Shown: piece after piece, positions 25,001-34,323 of the stretch
Layout of the letters: each line of letters starts with the position of its first letter
Position numbering within the stretch: the stretch's first letter is position 1
Position numbers and translations under genes: made by a program
Notes under the pieces: model-generated
Seen by the model: only the letters and a program-made list of their open reading frames with translations
The model's database searches: none
Told to the model about the DNA's origin: nothing
NCBI GenBank assembly: GCA_965215855.1
Contig: CBDCER010000003.1
Span: forward strand, 3,410,001-3,474,000
Source: J027 sp965215855
Lineage (GTDB): Bacteria > Chloroflexota > Anaerolineae > Aggregatilineales > J027
Length of the DNA stretch: 64,000 nt
Direction of reading: 5' to 3'

Positions 25001-25675
25001 GTGTCTCATCTACGCATTTTGATTGCCGACGATCATGCAGTGGTTCGTGCTGGGCTGCGAGCAATTCTTGATAACGAACACGATTTTTCCGTTGTAGCCG
25101 AGGCCGGCAGTGGAGAAGAGGCCATTGAGCAGGCGGTAACCTTCAAACCTGATGTGGTATTGATGGATATTCGGATGCCGGGTGGTATGTCTGGCATTGA
25201 GGCTTGCGAACAGGTACTGAAAAAATTGCCCAATGCGCGAGTGATTATGCTGACTTCTTATGCTGAAGATGAGCTGGTCATGGATGCTATTCGGGCCGGA
25301 GCGGTTGGATATGTACTAAAGCGGGTTGATAGCTCTAAATTAATTGATGACATTCGCCGCGTTATGGATGGCGAAGCCGTTATCGATTCAGCTGTAGCGC
25401 GTACATTGATCAATGAAGTGCGCGAGGCTGCCCATATCAAGGAAGCCTCGGTTTTTGTCGATTTGAGCGAACGCGAACTGCACATCCTAGCACTGATTTC
25501 ACGGGGGTTAACCAACCGTGAAATTGCGCAAAAGCTTTATCTGGGTGAGGGAACCGTGCGCAACTATGTCGGGAAAATTCTCAGCACATTACACGTCGCC
25601 AACCGGGCGGAAGCTGCGGTCTTTGCTGTGAAAAATCACATCGAACGCTATGTATCATTACCCGAAGAAGAATAG
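25001..25675 (+). CDS. NarL/FixJ-family response regulator
   Basis: A 224-residue regulator that begins at GTG. The receiver domain (1-125) has ILIADDHAVVRAG, the phospho-Asp in VVLMDIRMPG and the conserved Lys in YVLKRVD. The LuxR-type helix-turn-helix (about 150-215) shows LSERELHILALISRGLTNRE and VRNYVGKILSTL. It is divergent from the GAF histidine kinase, and the 145-base region between them probably holds both promoters. Confidence 0.94.
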   Translation: MSHLRILIADDHAVVRAGLRAILDNEHDFSVVAEAGSGEEAIEQAVTFKPDVVLMDIRMPGGMSGIEACEQVLKKLPNARVIMLTSYAEDELVMDAIRAGAVGYVLKRVDSSKLIDDIRRVMDGEAVIDSAVARTLINEVREAAHIKEASVFVDLSERELHILALISRGLTNREIAQKLYLGEGTVRNYVGKILSTLHVANRAEAAVFAVKNHIERYVSLPEEE

Positions 25676-25684
25676 TTGAACCAG

Positions 25685-25719
25685 ACGCCAGCAGTTGCCA
25701 CTATTGCTTTTGCTGGCGT
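25685..25719. terminator. Hairpin between convergent genes
   Basis: ACGCCAGCA and TGCTGGCGT form a perfect 9-bp stem with a 17-nt loop just after the response regulator stop. It overlaps the last codons of the - strand ligase gene. No strong T-tract follows on either strand. Confidence 0.4.
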
Positions 25720-27446
25720 TCGATTTCCTCCTGAACTAACTGCCGCCGTAGAATCTTTCCAACTGATGTACGTGGCAATTCATCAATAAATTCGTAGCGT
25801 GATGGAATCTCGTAGCGTGCCAGCTTTTGACCTGCAAATTCCATCAACTCTTCAGCAGTCACGCTTGCGCCAGATTTGGTGACAATCCAGGCTTTCAGTG
25901 CTTCCTGGCCTTCTTTTTCGGGGTGCGGAATGATACCTACAGCCACCTCGGCCACTGCTGGATGGGCATTCAAAACCTGATCGACCTGATTCGGATAGAC
26001 GTTAAACCCGCCGATGAGTGCCATATCTTTCTTGCGATCTACGATGTGGAAATAGCCATCTTCGCTCATATAACCTAAATCGCCAGTCAGGAACCAGCGC
26101 CGTCCCGTTTCATCTTGATACAGTGCATTCTGGGACTCGGTGGGGCGTTCGTGATAGCCTTGCATCAACTGTGGCCCACTGAGTGCGATTTCACCAATAT
26201 CACCAACAGGTAAATTCTGAGACGGATTATCTGGACTGACGATCCGGCATAACGTGTCCGGTAGCGGGAGGCCCACCGACCCTGTGCGATTTTCGCCATT
26301 CAATGGATTGGCATGTGTCGCGGTCGGCATTTCACTCATCCCATAGGCTTCGATCAGCTTGCCTCCGCTGTGTTTCTCAAATGTATCTTTGGTGGGGCGG
26401 GGCAAGGGAGCGGAGCCGCTGATGCAGTATTCAATGGATGACAGGTCGATTTTTCCACTGACGACGTCTGGGTGAATATTGATGGCATTATAGAGCGCCG
26501 GAACGCCGTGAAAAATGTGGGGACGATAGGTCTGGATGACACCCAATAGATCATCAATATTGCGGGCATTGGGAACGATGGCGGCAGTCGCCCTAATGGT
26601 TGCCATTGTGCCCATAACTGAGATCATTCCATAAACATGGAAGAACGGAATGGCTCCCAGGATGATGAGACCAGGTGGAGCGGTTTCTGTGCCATAAACC
26701 CAAGCATTTTGTTGGAGTGTGTTGGCGACGATAGCGCCGTGTGTGGAGACGGCCGCTTTGCTGGGGCCGGTTGTGCCGCCTGTATATTGAAAGATGGCGA
26801 TGTCATCTTTGCTTAGTTCGACTGTAGGACGTTGGCCAGCATACCGTTTTAGCAAATCGGGTAGCGCATGGTCACCCGGCGCGACCGCAACCCTATGCCC
26901 TTCTTTTTTCTCTTTTGCCAGAGAAAAAAGCACTGCTGCTACTGTTGGGAAATTCTCTTTGATATTGGTGACGATGACGTGTTCCAATGATGTTTGATCC
27001 CGAATCTGCTGTACATTAGGATAGAACAGGCTCAGGGTGATAATGGCTTTGCATCCACTATCTTTTAACATCTCGGCCAATCGGGCTGGGGGATAGGTAG
27101 GGTTGATCCCAACCGCTACCAAGCCTGCACCCAAAACCCCGAACCAGGAGGTGATGAAGGCCGTGCTGTTGACCATCAGAAGCGCCACACGGTCGCCTTT
27201 TTGCAAGCCCATATCTAGCAATGCGGCCCCTAACGCATCGGCCTGTTGTTTGAGTTCAGCATAGCTGGTCTTTTTGCCTACACGGCCCAAAACAGGCAAG
27301 GGAGCTGACATAATCGTAGCGGTTGTATTGGGGCTTGTTTTGACGACATTGGTCAACAAATCGGGAACTGTCCAATCAGGATAGGGTTCTACCGTCGGCG
27401 GAACATAATCATCGTAGTTTTGTGTCCAGGGCTTTTGATCGTACAT
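25701..27446 (-). CDS. Acyl-CoA ligase (AMP-forming, fatty acid type)
   Basis: A 581-residue ANL-superfamily enzyme that activates a carboxylic acid to its CoA thioester with ATP. Motifs: FQYTGGTTGPSKAA (ATP loop), IPFFHVYGM, EAYGMSEMPTATHANP, LTGDLGYMSEDGYF (adenylate Asp), DRKKDMALIGGFNVYP (hinge) and PRTSVGKILRRQL with the catalytic Lys. The best resemblance is to long-chain fatty acyl-CoA ligases (FadD). It lies 73 bases downstream of the acyl-CoA mutase gene and is probably co-transcribed, linking acyl-CoA production or branched-chain acid use with the mutase. Confidence 0.92.
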   Translation of the reverse strand: MYDQKPWTQNYDDYVPPTVEPYPDWTVPDLLTNVVKTSPNTTATIMSAPLPVLGRVGKKTSYAELKQQADALGAALLDMGLQKGDRVALLMVNSTAFITSWFGVLGAGLVAVGINPTYPPARLAEMLKDSGCKAIITLSLFYPNVQQIRDQTSLEHVIVTNIKENFPTVAAVLFSLAKEKKEGHRVAVAPGDHALPDLLKRYAGQRPTVELSKDDIAIFQYTGGTTGPSKAAVSTHGAIVANTLQQNAWVYGTETAPPGLIILGAIPFFHVYGMISVMGTMATIRATAAIVPNARNIDDLLGVIQTYRPHIFHGVPALYNAINIHPDVVSGKIDLSSIEYCISGSAPLPRPTKDTFEKHSGGKLIEAYGMSEMPTATHANPLNGENRTGSVGLPLPDTLCRIVSPDNPSQNLPVGDIGEIALSGPQLMQGYHERPTESQNALYQDETGRRWFLTGDLGYMSEDGYFHIVDRKKDMALIGGFNVYPNQVDQVLNAHPAVAEVAVGIIPHPEKEGQEALKAWIVTKSGASVTAEELMEFAGQKLARYEIPSRYEFIDELPRTSVGKILRRQLVQEEIERQQKQ

Positions 27447-27519
27447 GGCTTCCTCGTTTTATGGTCTTTAAATAATGGTGGATATCCCGTGAGATACCCA
27501 CACCAATATTGTGGCGTTG

Positions 27520-29205
27520 TTAGATGATATGCTGTTCTTCGTAGATGCCGAAAACCTCGCGCATCACATCCATAGTTTCCTGAAGGGTGCAGTAGGCACG
27601 GGCGCATTCCAGCAAATAGGGCATGGTGTTCTCGTCGCCCTCGCAGGCTTTCCGGAGGGCCTGCAATGCTTGTTCAGCACGGGCGGGGTCGCGTTCTTCA
27701 CGTATTTTCTGCAACCGGGAAATTTGTTTCTCATAGCCTTGGGGATCCATCGCCAGGATGGGGACTTTGAGTTCTTCATCTTCATCCACGAAGTCGTTGA
27801 TACCCACAATAATGCGTTCTTGATCTTGCACTTCTTGAGAATGACGGAAAGCCGAATCGGCAATTTCCTGTTGGAAGAATCCGGCCTCAACAGCTGGGAT
27901 GACGCCGCCTAAGTCTTCAATTCGACGGAAATAATCGTAAGCCTCGGCTTCCATATCGTTGGTCAACTTCTCGACAAAATATGAGCCGCCCAATGGATCA
28001 ATCGTGTTAGTGACACCGGTTTCATGAGCAATGATTTGCTGGGTTCGCAGGGCAATGGTCACGGCATGTTCCGAGGGCAGGGCGAGGGCTTCATCCAGGC
28101 TGTTGGTGTGCAGCGACTGTGCGCCGCCCAGGACTGCGGCCAGTGCCTGAATCGCCACCCGCGACACATTGATCTCAGGCTGTTGGGCTGTCAGTGATAC
28201 ACCGGCAGTCTGACAGTGGAAGCGGCATAGCCAGGAGCGCGGATTCTTGGCCCCAAATGTTTCGCGCATTTCACGTGCCCAAATGCGGCGGGCAGCACGC
28301 ATCTTGGCGATTTCCTCAAAGAAATCGTTGTGGACATTGAAGAAAAAGGAGATACGTGGCGCGAAGTCGTCTACATCTAGCCCTCGTTCCAATGCCCAAC
28401 GCACATATTCCATGCCGTCGACCAGCGTGAAGGCCAATTCTTGGGCGGCGGTGCTGCCTGCTTCGCGGATATGATAGCCGCTGACGCTGATGGTATTCCA
28501 GAGCGGCAGGTTTTTGGTGGCGAATTCGACGGTATCGGTGACGAGGCGCATAGATGGCCCAGGCGGGAAGATATATTCTTTTTGTGCTGTGAATTCCTTC
28601 AAAATATCATTTTGCAGCGTGCCGCGCAGTTTGTCCATTGGTACGCCCTGTTTTTCGGCTGCTGCGATGTAATAAGCCCAGATGACTGCTGCTGGGCTGT
28701 TGATCGTCATGGAGGTGGAAACCTGATCCAGTGGAATACCATCCATCAAGATTTCCATGTCTTTGAGTGACGAAACGGCCACGCCACACTTGCCAAATTC
28801 ACCGAGTGCTTCAGGGGCATCGGGGTCATAGCCCATCAGAGTCGGTAAATCGAACGCTACACTCAGGCCCATGTTGCCTTGCGACAGCAGGTATTTAAAG
28901 CGTTGGTTGGTTTCCTCGGCAGTGCCGAAACCAGCGAACATTCGCATTGTCCATAGCCGTCCACGGTGGCTGGTGGCATGAATCCCCCGTGTGAACGGAT
29001 ATTCACCCGGCAACCCTAGATCGCGCATGTAATCTAGATTGGCTACATCCAACGGGGTATAAAGGCGATTGATCGTGCGGCTGCTTTCGGTCATGAAGCG
29101 GTCGCGGCGTTCAGGTTTTTGCGCCAGGGATTTGTTCAGTGTGGTGGTTTCCCAGCGTTCAGTCTGAGCCTGGAGATCTTCCAAGAACTGGTCATTGAAC
29201 AACAT
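27520..29205 (-). CDS. Acyl-CoA mutase large subunit (methylmalonyl-/isobutyryl-CoA mutase type)
   Basis: A 561-residue B12-dependent mutase catalytic subunit without the B12-binding domain, which must come from a separate small subunit not seen in this window. AGGAGA precedes the ATG. Core motifs: RGRLWTMRMFAGFG, GLSVAFDLPTLMGYDPD, LQNDILKEFTAQKEYIFPP and RISFFFNVHNDFFEEIAKMR. By recalled positions, the substrate-determining Tyr and Arg of methylmalonyl-CoA mutase appear as Phe (MRMFAGF) and Gln (FTAQKEY). That fits isobutyryl-CoA mutase better. The acyl-CoA ligase gene lies directly downstream. Confidence 0.9.
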   Translation of the reverse strand: MLFNDQFLEDLQAQTERWETTTLNKSLAQKPERRDRFMTESSRTINRLYTPLDVANLDYMRDLGLPGEYPFTRGIHATSHRGRLWTMRMFAGFGTAEETNQRFKYLLSQGNMGLSVAFDLPTLMGYDPDAPEALGEFGKCGVAVSSLKDMEILMDGIPLDQVSTSMTINSPAAVIWAYYIAAAEKQGVPMDKLRGTLQNDILKEFTAQKEYIFPPGPSMRLVTDTVEFATKNLPLWNTISVSGYHIREAGSTAAQELAFTLVDGMEYVRWALERGLDVDDFAPRISFFFNVHNDFFEEIAKMRAARRIWAREMRETFGAKNPRSWLCRFHCQTAGVSLTAQQPEINVSRVAIQALAAVLGGAQSLHTNSLDEALALPSEHAVTIALRTQQIIAHETGVTNTIDPLGGSYFVEKLTNDMEAEAYDYFRRIEDLGGVIPAVEAGFFQQEIADSAFRHSQEVQDQERIIVGINDFVDEDEELKVPILAMDPQGYEKQISRLQKIREERDPARAEQALQALRKACEGDENTMPYLLECARAYCTLQETMDVMREVFGIYEEQHII

Positions 29206-29385
29206 GGGGGCTTATTCTCCTTGTAATTTGGGGATGTTTGTAGAGGATTATAGCATGATCGCCAAATTGCAATCAATTCCAACCAAAAACCGCCATGTCA
29301 CTCGCTATCAACCGTTCATTGAAGTCAGGTTATGGAAGGAGGCATTGTTGGTTGTTGCTGATTATTCGCAGAATTGGAATTCAAG

Positions 29386-29571
29386 TCAGGCGATTGGTTG
29401 TTCAGAGTCGGATGAGTTGTTGTCAGTCTTGTCGTCATCACCCTGCAAGCCTTTGCGGAATTCGCGGATGGCCGAACCCATCTCGCCGCCGATCCGTGAT
29501 ACACGGCCTGCACCAAATAACAGTAGCACAATTGCCAGAATGATAAAAAGCTCTGTTGTTCCGAGATTCAT
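29386..29571 (-). CDS. tatA: Sec-independent translocase subunit TatA
   Basis: A 61-residue protein with the TatA/E pattern: short N-terminus, one membrane helix (TELFIILAIVLLLFGAGRV), the FGAGR hinge, an amphipathic helix (IGGEMGSAIREFRKGLQG) and a charged tail. It forms the pore of the twin-arginine pathway. This fits the Tat-exported molybdenum enzyme encoded at 3929. It stands alone upstream of the mutase gene. No tatC is in the window. Confidence 0.93.
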   Translation of the reverse strand: MNLGTTELFIILAIVLLLFGAGRVSRIGGEMGSAIREFRKGLQGDDDKTDNNSSDSEQPIA

Positions 29572-29669
29572 ATCCCAAATTTCCCTTCAGTTGGGTGATT
29601 GTGAAATCGCCACCATTATACCATATCCCGATCATAATATATGGCGATTTTGTATCGGTGAAAATATGC

Positions 29670-29675
29670 TATAAT
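29670..29675 (+). promoter_or_regulatory. -10-like element for the phosphatase/STAS operon
   Basis: A perfect TATAAT lies 48 bases before the TTG start at 29724. No good -35 hexamer with normal spacing is present, so assignment is tentative. Confidence 0.35.
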
Positions 29676-29723
29676 GCCGGAGTGTCGGCTGCTTGCAAAA
29701 ACATTTATGGAGCATAAGAAGCA

Positions 29724-32609
29724 TTGTTCAGGCGCATTCCCCTTCCTGTGTTGGCTGGCCTGGCGGTCACCCTTTTGGTGGTTATGATTGGCGCTGTCAC
29801 CCTGTTTGCCTCCTCCGTGATCGGACGAACGGTGGTGGAGCAGTTTCAGGTCCAACAGTTGCAACTTTCGACAACGATGGCACAACAGGCACGGGCTTAC
29901 TTCAGCGAGCTAAGTGGTGAAGCCTTCCAGCTGGCACGGACTGACGAAATTCGGGATGATGATCCACCGCGTACCATCTCAGCGCGACGTGCTATTGAGA
30001 CTGCTATCGAGCAAGACAATCGCGAAAATGTTGTTTTGAGCGTGACGCGGTTTGACCTGGATGGCGAACCGCTGTATGCCTGGCCCGAATCGAACCATGA
30101 TCTCATTGGCGATGAAGACTATCCATATGGCATTCCCGATGATCTCATACAACAACCCGCGACAGTCGATGAGCAGGTGGGTTTTGAACCCGTCTTGTTT
30201 CGTATGCCGACTGGCGCAGGGCGCTATGCCTATTTATTGATTGCTCCTGTTCAGGTGGCGAGTACCGATGGTGATGAAACGGCAGTCGCTACCATTGAAT
30301 TCCTGGCTTATGAACTGAATATGGAAACGATTTTCGAGGAAATCTCAGGCCTAGTGTTGGATGAATTGAAGGGAACTGAAACAGGCCAGCTATGGGTTTT
30401 CGATTATGAAAATGCTGATGTTTACCAGGCCCGCCCTTCACCGCAGGTAGATGTGGCTCGACAGGTATTGCCAGCTGGCATAGGGGCGCTGGACAGGGTG
30501 GACGGCCCTGAATCGCAGACCTATGTTGTGGATGGTGTCGAACGAGAGGCCGCACTGGCTCCTGTGACGATCCTGGATCGTAAATTTGTGATGTTCCTCA
30601 GCCGGGATACAGAAGAGGTGCGGGCTATTGTCCAGGACGATTTGCGGCTTATCTTCATCACAGCGGTGGTTGCGGTAGTTTTACTATTAGGCTTGGTAGG
30701 CGGCGGTTTGCGACGCTTGCTTCAGGCAACCACTGAGCGCGAAACAGAGGCCAGTATGCGCCGGGCGACCCGTTCTTTGCTGGAGGTATCACGGGCACTG
30801 AATTCTAGCCTCGAACTGCAAACGGTCTTGAGCCGCATCTTGAGCGAATTGGGGAATTTGATCCCCTACTATAGTGCCTCGATTTTGTTATTGAATGAAC
30901 GGGGCGAGCTTGAAGTGGCATCGCATCGTGGTGAAGATGCAGCGGTTCATGATCGGACCACCTTTTCGGCAGAGGAGACCCGTGCTGCCCGTGAAGTGAT
31001 TGCGCGTGGACATCCGGTCGTAATTAATGATACTCAGGCCGACGAACGCTGGACACCGATTCCTGGTAGCGACATCCACTCGTGGATTGGCTTGCCTTTG
31101 CGTGTGTTCGATCAGTCGGTGGGTGTGTTGAACATTAATAACAACCGGCGTTCAGGCTTCACCATGCGCGAACTGGAGTTGGCCGAGACGTACTCCGACC
31201 AGGCGAGCGTCGCTCTTCAAAATGCGCGGTTGCACGAACGAGAAGTAACGCGTATCGGCCAGGAGCTTGAACTGGCACACGGGATTCAAACGAGTTTGAT
31301 GCCAGCAACCGCGCCTAATATACCCGGGTTGGAAATCGTGTTTAAGACCTTGCCAGCCCAGCAGGTCAGTGGTGACTATTTTCAATTGATTCCATTGTCG
31401 AATGGTCAATTGGGTATTTTTGTGGGGGATGTCAGCGGAAAAGGGATTCCGGCGGCGCTTGTGATGGCGATTATCAACACAACTATGCGCGAAGAAGTTG
31501 CCCGCGAACACGACCCTGGTCAATTACTCAATCGCCTGAATGAACGCTTGCTGGAACGTCTGCTGCAAAACCAGATGAACAGTGCCTTATTGGCAGCAGT
31601 GTTTGATCCTGAGACCCATCAGTTGACAATAGCCAACGCTGGTATGGTACAACCTTATCTTCGAACCAACGGTGCAGACTGGGATTTTGTTGATGTTGGC
31701 GGGTATCCACTGGGTGCTTCTCAACGCACCAATTATTCCAGCCGGACTCTGGCAATTGAACCCGGTACGTTGATGGTCATGTTCAGTGATGGTATCATCG
31801 AAGCTCAAAATCCGCGTGGTGAGTTTTTTGGGTTTGAACGCCTGGAGGTTTTGCTGGAGGCGACTCCATCTGAGATTAGTTCTCAGACGGTCCTGGATAA
31901 TATTCTTCAGGCAGTTGAACGGCATCTGGCGACTGAGGATGCTCAAGACGATATTACGGTGATGGTGTTGCGGGGGTTGGAAGTTGAGAAGCCTGAATTT
32001 GAACCAGTTGCCATCTCGTCGCCAGTGGTGGCGGCAGTGGGTACTGATCGAAAGGAGACGCCTATACGACGTAGAGGAACGGGACGGCTCGTTTCTGCTC
32101 ATCCGGCGCAATTAGTGGATCACGAGGAGTACTTAATGCCACGCGAAAACGTCGAATTGTTTTTACCTAGCGTGCTGGGGTTTGAGAAAGTTGCCCGGAG
32201 TGCGGCTGAAGCAATAGCCCGAAAGATGGGCTTCAGCGATGACCGCGTTGATGATTTGAAGACAGCAGTCGCCGAAGCCTGCATGAACGCGATTGAACAT
32301 GGCAACCTGGAAGATAAAGCTACGTCCGTCACGGTCTTATTAAGTGCATCATCCGATCATTTGGAAATTCGCGTCGTCGACCGGGGTCGCCAGCAGATTC
32401 CTGATCCACTTCCGCCACCAGGTGCTAGTGGCAATGATCGTGGCTGGGGGTTATTCTTCATCCAAAACTTGATGGACGACGTTGAAATTGTACGATTGCC
32501 CGAAGGGAATGTGGTGCGTATGACCATCTTCCTCGGTAAAGAGGATATTGACCGTTCTAAATCGGAGCCATCTCCAGATGCCTCTGAGTGGATTGATCAG
32601 AAAGAATAA
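29724..32609 (+). CDS. Membrane sensor: GAF + SpoIIE phosphatase + anti-sigma (RsbW-type) kinase
   Basis: A 961-residue protein starting at TTG, with GGAG 11 bases upstream. Membrane helices at about 9-31 and 307-332 flank a periplasmic domain of about 275 residues. Inside come a GAF domain (about 350-500, ILLLNERGELEVAS, GLPLRVFDQSVGVLNI), then a PP2C/SpoIIE phosphatase (about 515-750, QVSGDYFQLIPL, FVGDVSGKGIPAALVM, MFSDGIIEAQN) and a GHKL ATPase of the RsbW/SpoIIAB type (about 805-940, VAEACMNAIEHGN, VVDRGRQQIPD, GWGLFFIQNLMDDV). Phosphatase and kinase in one chain can oppose each other on the STAS protein encoded next. An outside signal probably sets the balance. Confidence 0.92.
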   Translation: MFRRIPLPVLAGLAVTLLVVMIGAVTLFASSVIGRTVVEQFQVQQLQLSTTMAQQARAYFSELSGEAFQLARTDEIRDDDPPRTISARRAIETAIEQDNRENVVLSVTRFDLDGEPLYAWPESNHDLIGDEDYPYGIPDDLIQQPATVDEQVGFEPVLFRMPTGAGRYAYLLIAPVQVASTDGDETAVATIEFLAYELNMETIFEEISGLVLDELKGTETGQLWVFDYENADVYQARPSPQVDVARQVLPAGIGALDRVDGPESQTYVVDGVEREAALAPVTILDRKFVMFLSRDTEEVRAIVQDDLRLIFITAVVAVVLLLGLVGGGLRRLLQATTERETEASMRRATRSLLEVSRALNSSLELQTVLSRILSELGNLIPYYSASILLLNERGELEVASHRGEDAAVHDRTTFSAEETRAAREVIARGHPVVINDTQADERWTPIPGSDIHSWIGLPLRVFDQSVGVLNINNNRRSGFTMRELELAETYSDQASVALQNARLHEREVTRIGQELELAHGIQTSLMPATAPNIPGLEIVFKTLPAQQVSGDYFQLIPLSNGQLGIFVGDVSGKGIPAALVMAIINTTMREEVAREHDPGQLLNRLNERLLERLLQNQMNSALLAAVFDPETHQLTIANAGMVQPYLRTNGADWDFVDVGGYPLGASQRTNYSSRTLAIEPGTLMVMFSDGIIEAQNPRGEFFGFERLEVLLEATPSEISSQTVLDNILQAVERHLATEDAQDDITVMVLRGLEVEKPEFEPVAISSPVVAAVGTDRKETPIRRRGTGRLVSAHPAQLVDHEEYLMPRENVELFLPSVLGFEKVARSAAEAIARKMGFSDDRVDDLKTAVAEACMNAIEHGNLEDKATSVTVLLSASSDHLEIRVVDRGRQQIPDPLPPPGASGNDRGWGLFFIQNLMDDVEIVRLPEGNVVRMTIFLGKEDIDRSKSEPSPDASEWIDQKE

Positions 32610-32619
32610 GGAGGGGGAA

Positions 32620-32964
32620 ATGGCTGCCAAAGAAGTCACCTACCGCCTGGAAGAAGATCTCGGATTTTTGGATTTTCCGCGTGATGTGATCGCACAGACA
32701 CGCGAGTCAGCTTATGCTGCATACAACCAATTGGCGTTGAATAAGATTGATTTTCTGGGAATGAATTTTGAAACCAGTGACTACCTAAATAGTGCTGGCA
32801 TTGGCCTGGTCATCAGCCTGGTGGAAGACGCTACCCGCGCCGGACGAAAAGTCTTTGCTTATGGACTTTCTTCGCACTACCGGAAGTTGTTTAGTATGGT
32901 GGGGTTAACTGAGCGCCTGATCCTGGTTCAAGATGAACATGCAATGCGTGAGCAACTTTATTAA
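32620..32964 (+). CDS. STAS-domain anti-sigma factor antagonist
   Basis: A 114-residue single STAS domain, likely substrate of the preceding phosphatase/kinase fusion. The ATG at 32620 follows AAGGAGGGGG by 4 bases, ruling out upstream starts. Key stretch: FETSDYLNSAGIGLVISLVE. The usual DS[ST]G phosphorylation site appears as NSAG, so a Ser is kept but the Asp is an Asn. RKVFAYGLSSHYRKLFSMVG is the typical C-terminal half. It begins 10 bases after the upstream stop and is followed by a strong terminator. Confidence 0.88.
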   Translation: MAAKEVTYRLEEDLGFLDFPRDVIAQTRESAYAAYNQLALNKIDFLGMNFETSDYLNSAGIGLVISLVEDATRAGRKVFAYGLSSHYRKLFSMVGLTERLILVQDEHAMREQLY

Positions 32965-33001
32965 CAAATTAGTGTTGTTGTGATGTGATTTGACGGCTGA
33001 G

Positions 33002-33036
33002 ATACCCGGTTGGTTTGTGCCGGGTATTGTGTTTTT
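33002..33036 (+). terminator. Rho-independent terminator after the STAS gene
   Basis: An 8-bp perfect stem (ATACCCGG / CCGGGTAT, 10-nt loop) is followed by TGTGTTTTT. It closes the phosphatase/STAS operon and faces the end of the - strand MoeZ-like gene. Confidence 0.75.
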
Positions 33037-33110
33037 GGATGAGCGATTGTCATAGCCAACAACTACGGCACAACATTTTGCTATGCCGTAATCGTTGAGG
33101 GTATCGCGAT

Positions 33111-34307
33111 CTAATAGATCGGGATGGACGGATCAATCTCGCGTGCCCAGGCAGTGATGCCTCCCACCAGATTGATGGCGTTCTTGTAGCCCTTATCCTT
33201 TAACCACAGAACCACATCCCCGCTGCGAACTCCTGTTCTGCACAATACAACTAACGGAATATCACGCGGAATTTGTTGCAGGTGACCCAGAACTTCACCT
33301 TTGGGGATGTGCATGGCTCCTTCAAGCTGGCTGATTTCCAACTCGTGTGCCTCGCGGACATCCAGCACCAGATAGGTCTGTCCTGTGTCGCGGTATTCGC
33401 GCAGAACATTGACACCAATTGACGGAATCTGGTTAATTTCAATACCTTCATCGAACGTGCTACGATCATGGGCAGGCATTCCACAAAACTGCTCATAGTC
33501 GATCAGTTCTGTAACGGTTGGGTTTGGCCCACATACTGGGCATTCGGGGTGTTTTCTCACCTTGACTGTATCAAACGTCATTTCCAGTGCATCATAGAGC
33601 ATCAGGCGACCCACCAATGGTTCACCAATTCCCAATGCCAGTTTAATGGCCTCGGTTGCCTGCAATGTGCCAATGGTTCCCGGCAAAATCCCTAACACGC
33701 CGCCCTCGGCACAACTGGGAACCAAGCCCGGCGGTGGCGGTTCGGGGAACAGGCAGCGATAGCACGGCCCATCAGGGTGTCCAAATACAGATACCTGACC
33801 TTCAAAGCGGAAAATACTGCCGTAAACATTGATTTTGCCACTCATGACGCACGCATCGTTGACCAGATAGCGCGTTGGAAAATTATCGGTTCCATCAATG
33901 ACGATGTCGTAATCGGCAATGATTTCCAATGCGTTTTCGCTAGTCAGTGGCACTTCGTATTTGTTCAGGATAACGTGTGGGTTGACATCGGCCAGCGTGG
34001 TGGCCGCCGAGTCAATTTTTGGGCGACCGACATCTTTTGTGCCGTGAATGATCTGGCGTTGCAAATTGGTGTAGTCAACCACATCGTAGTCCACCAAACC
34101 GATAGTACCAATGCCAGCCGCCGCCAGATAAATGCTGGTGGGGCTGCCCAGGCCGCCCGTGCCTACCAACAAGATCTTGGCTGCTTTTAGCTTCTTCTGC
34201 CCCGATATGCCGACTTCGGGCATAATCAGATGGCGGCTATAGCGTAATACTTCCTCGTGTGAGAGAATGACTTCGCCGGGATCAACCCTGATTGCTTGAA
34301 TTGTCAT
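33111..34307 (-). CDS. moeZ: MoeZ-like adenylyltransferase/sulfurtransferase (ThiF + rhodanese)
   Basis: A 398-residue two-domain protein. The ATG at 34307 opens MTIQAIRVDPGEVILSHEE; an upstream ATG would add 33 unlike residues. The ThiF/MoeB domain has GTGGLGSPTSIYLAAAGIG (ATP loop), the zinc-binding pairs PCYRC and CPVCG, and DGTDNFPTRYLVND. The rhodanese domain (about 300-398) has the active Cys in VVLCRTGVRSG. Such proteins adenylate a ubiquitin-like carrier at its Gly-Gly end and load it with sulfur. Here the CysO-like carrier, JAMM protease and CysM-like synthase lie upstream in the same operon, so cysteine formation is the likely role. Molybdopterin synthesis may share it. Confidence 0.94.
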   Translation of the reverse strand: MTIQAIRVDPGEVILSHEEVLRYSRHLIMPEVGISGQKKLKAAKILLVGTGGLGSPTSIYLAAAGIGTIGLVDYDVVDYTNLQRQIIHGTKDVGRPKIDSAATTLADVNPHVILNKYEVPLTSENALEIIADYDIVIDGTDNFPTRYLVNDACVMSGKINVYGSIFRFEGQVSVFGHPDGPCYRCLFPEPPPPGLVPSCAEGGVLGILPGTIGTLQATEAIKLALGIGEPLVGRLMLYDALEMTFDTVKVRKHPECPVCGPNPTVTELIDYEQFCGMPAHDRSTFDEGIEINQIPSIGVNVLREYRDTGQTYLVLDVREAHELEISQLEGAMHIPKGEVLGHLQQIPRDIPLVVLCRTGVRSGDVVLWLKDKGYKNAINLVGGITAWAREIDPSIPIY

Positions 34308-34323
34308 GAAATATCTTTTCCCT

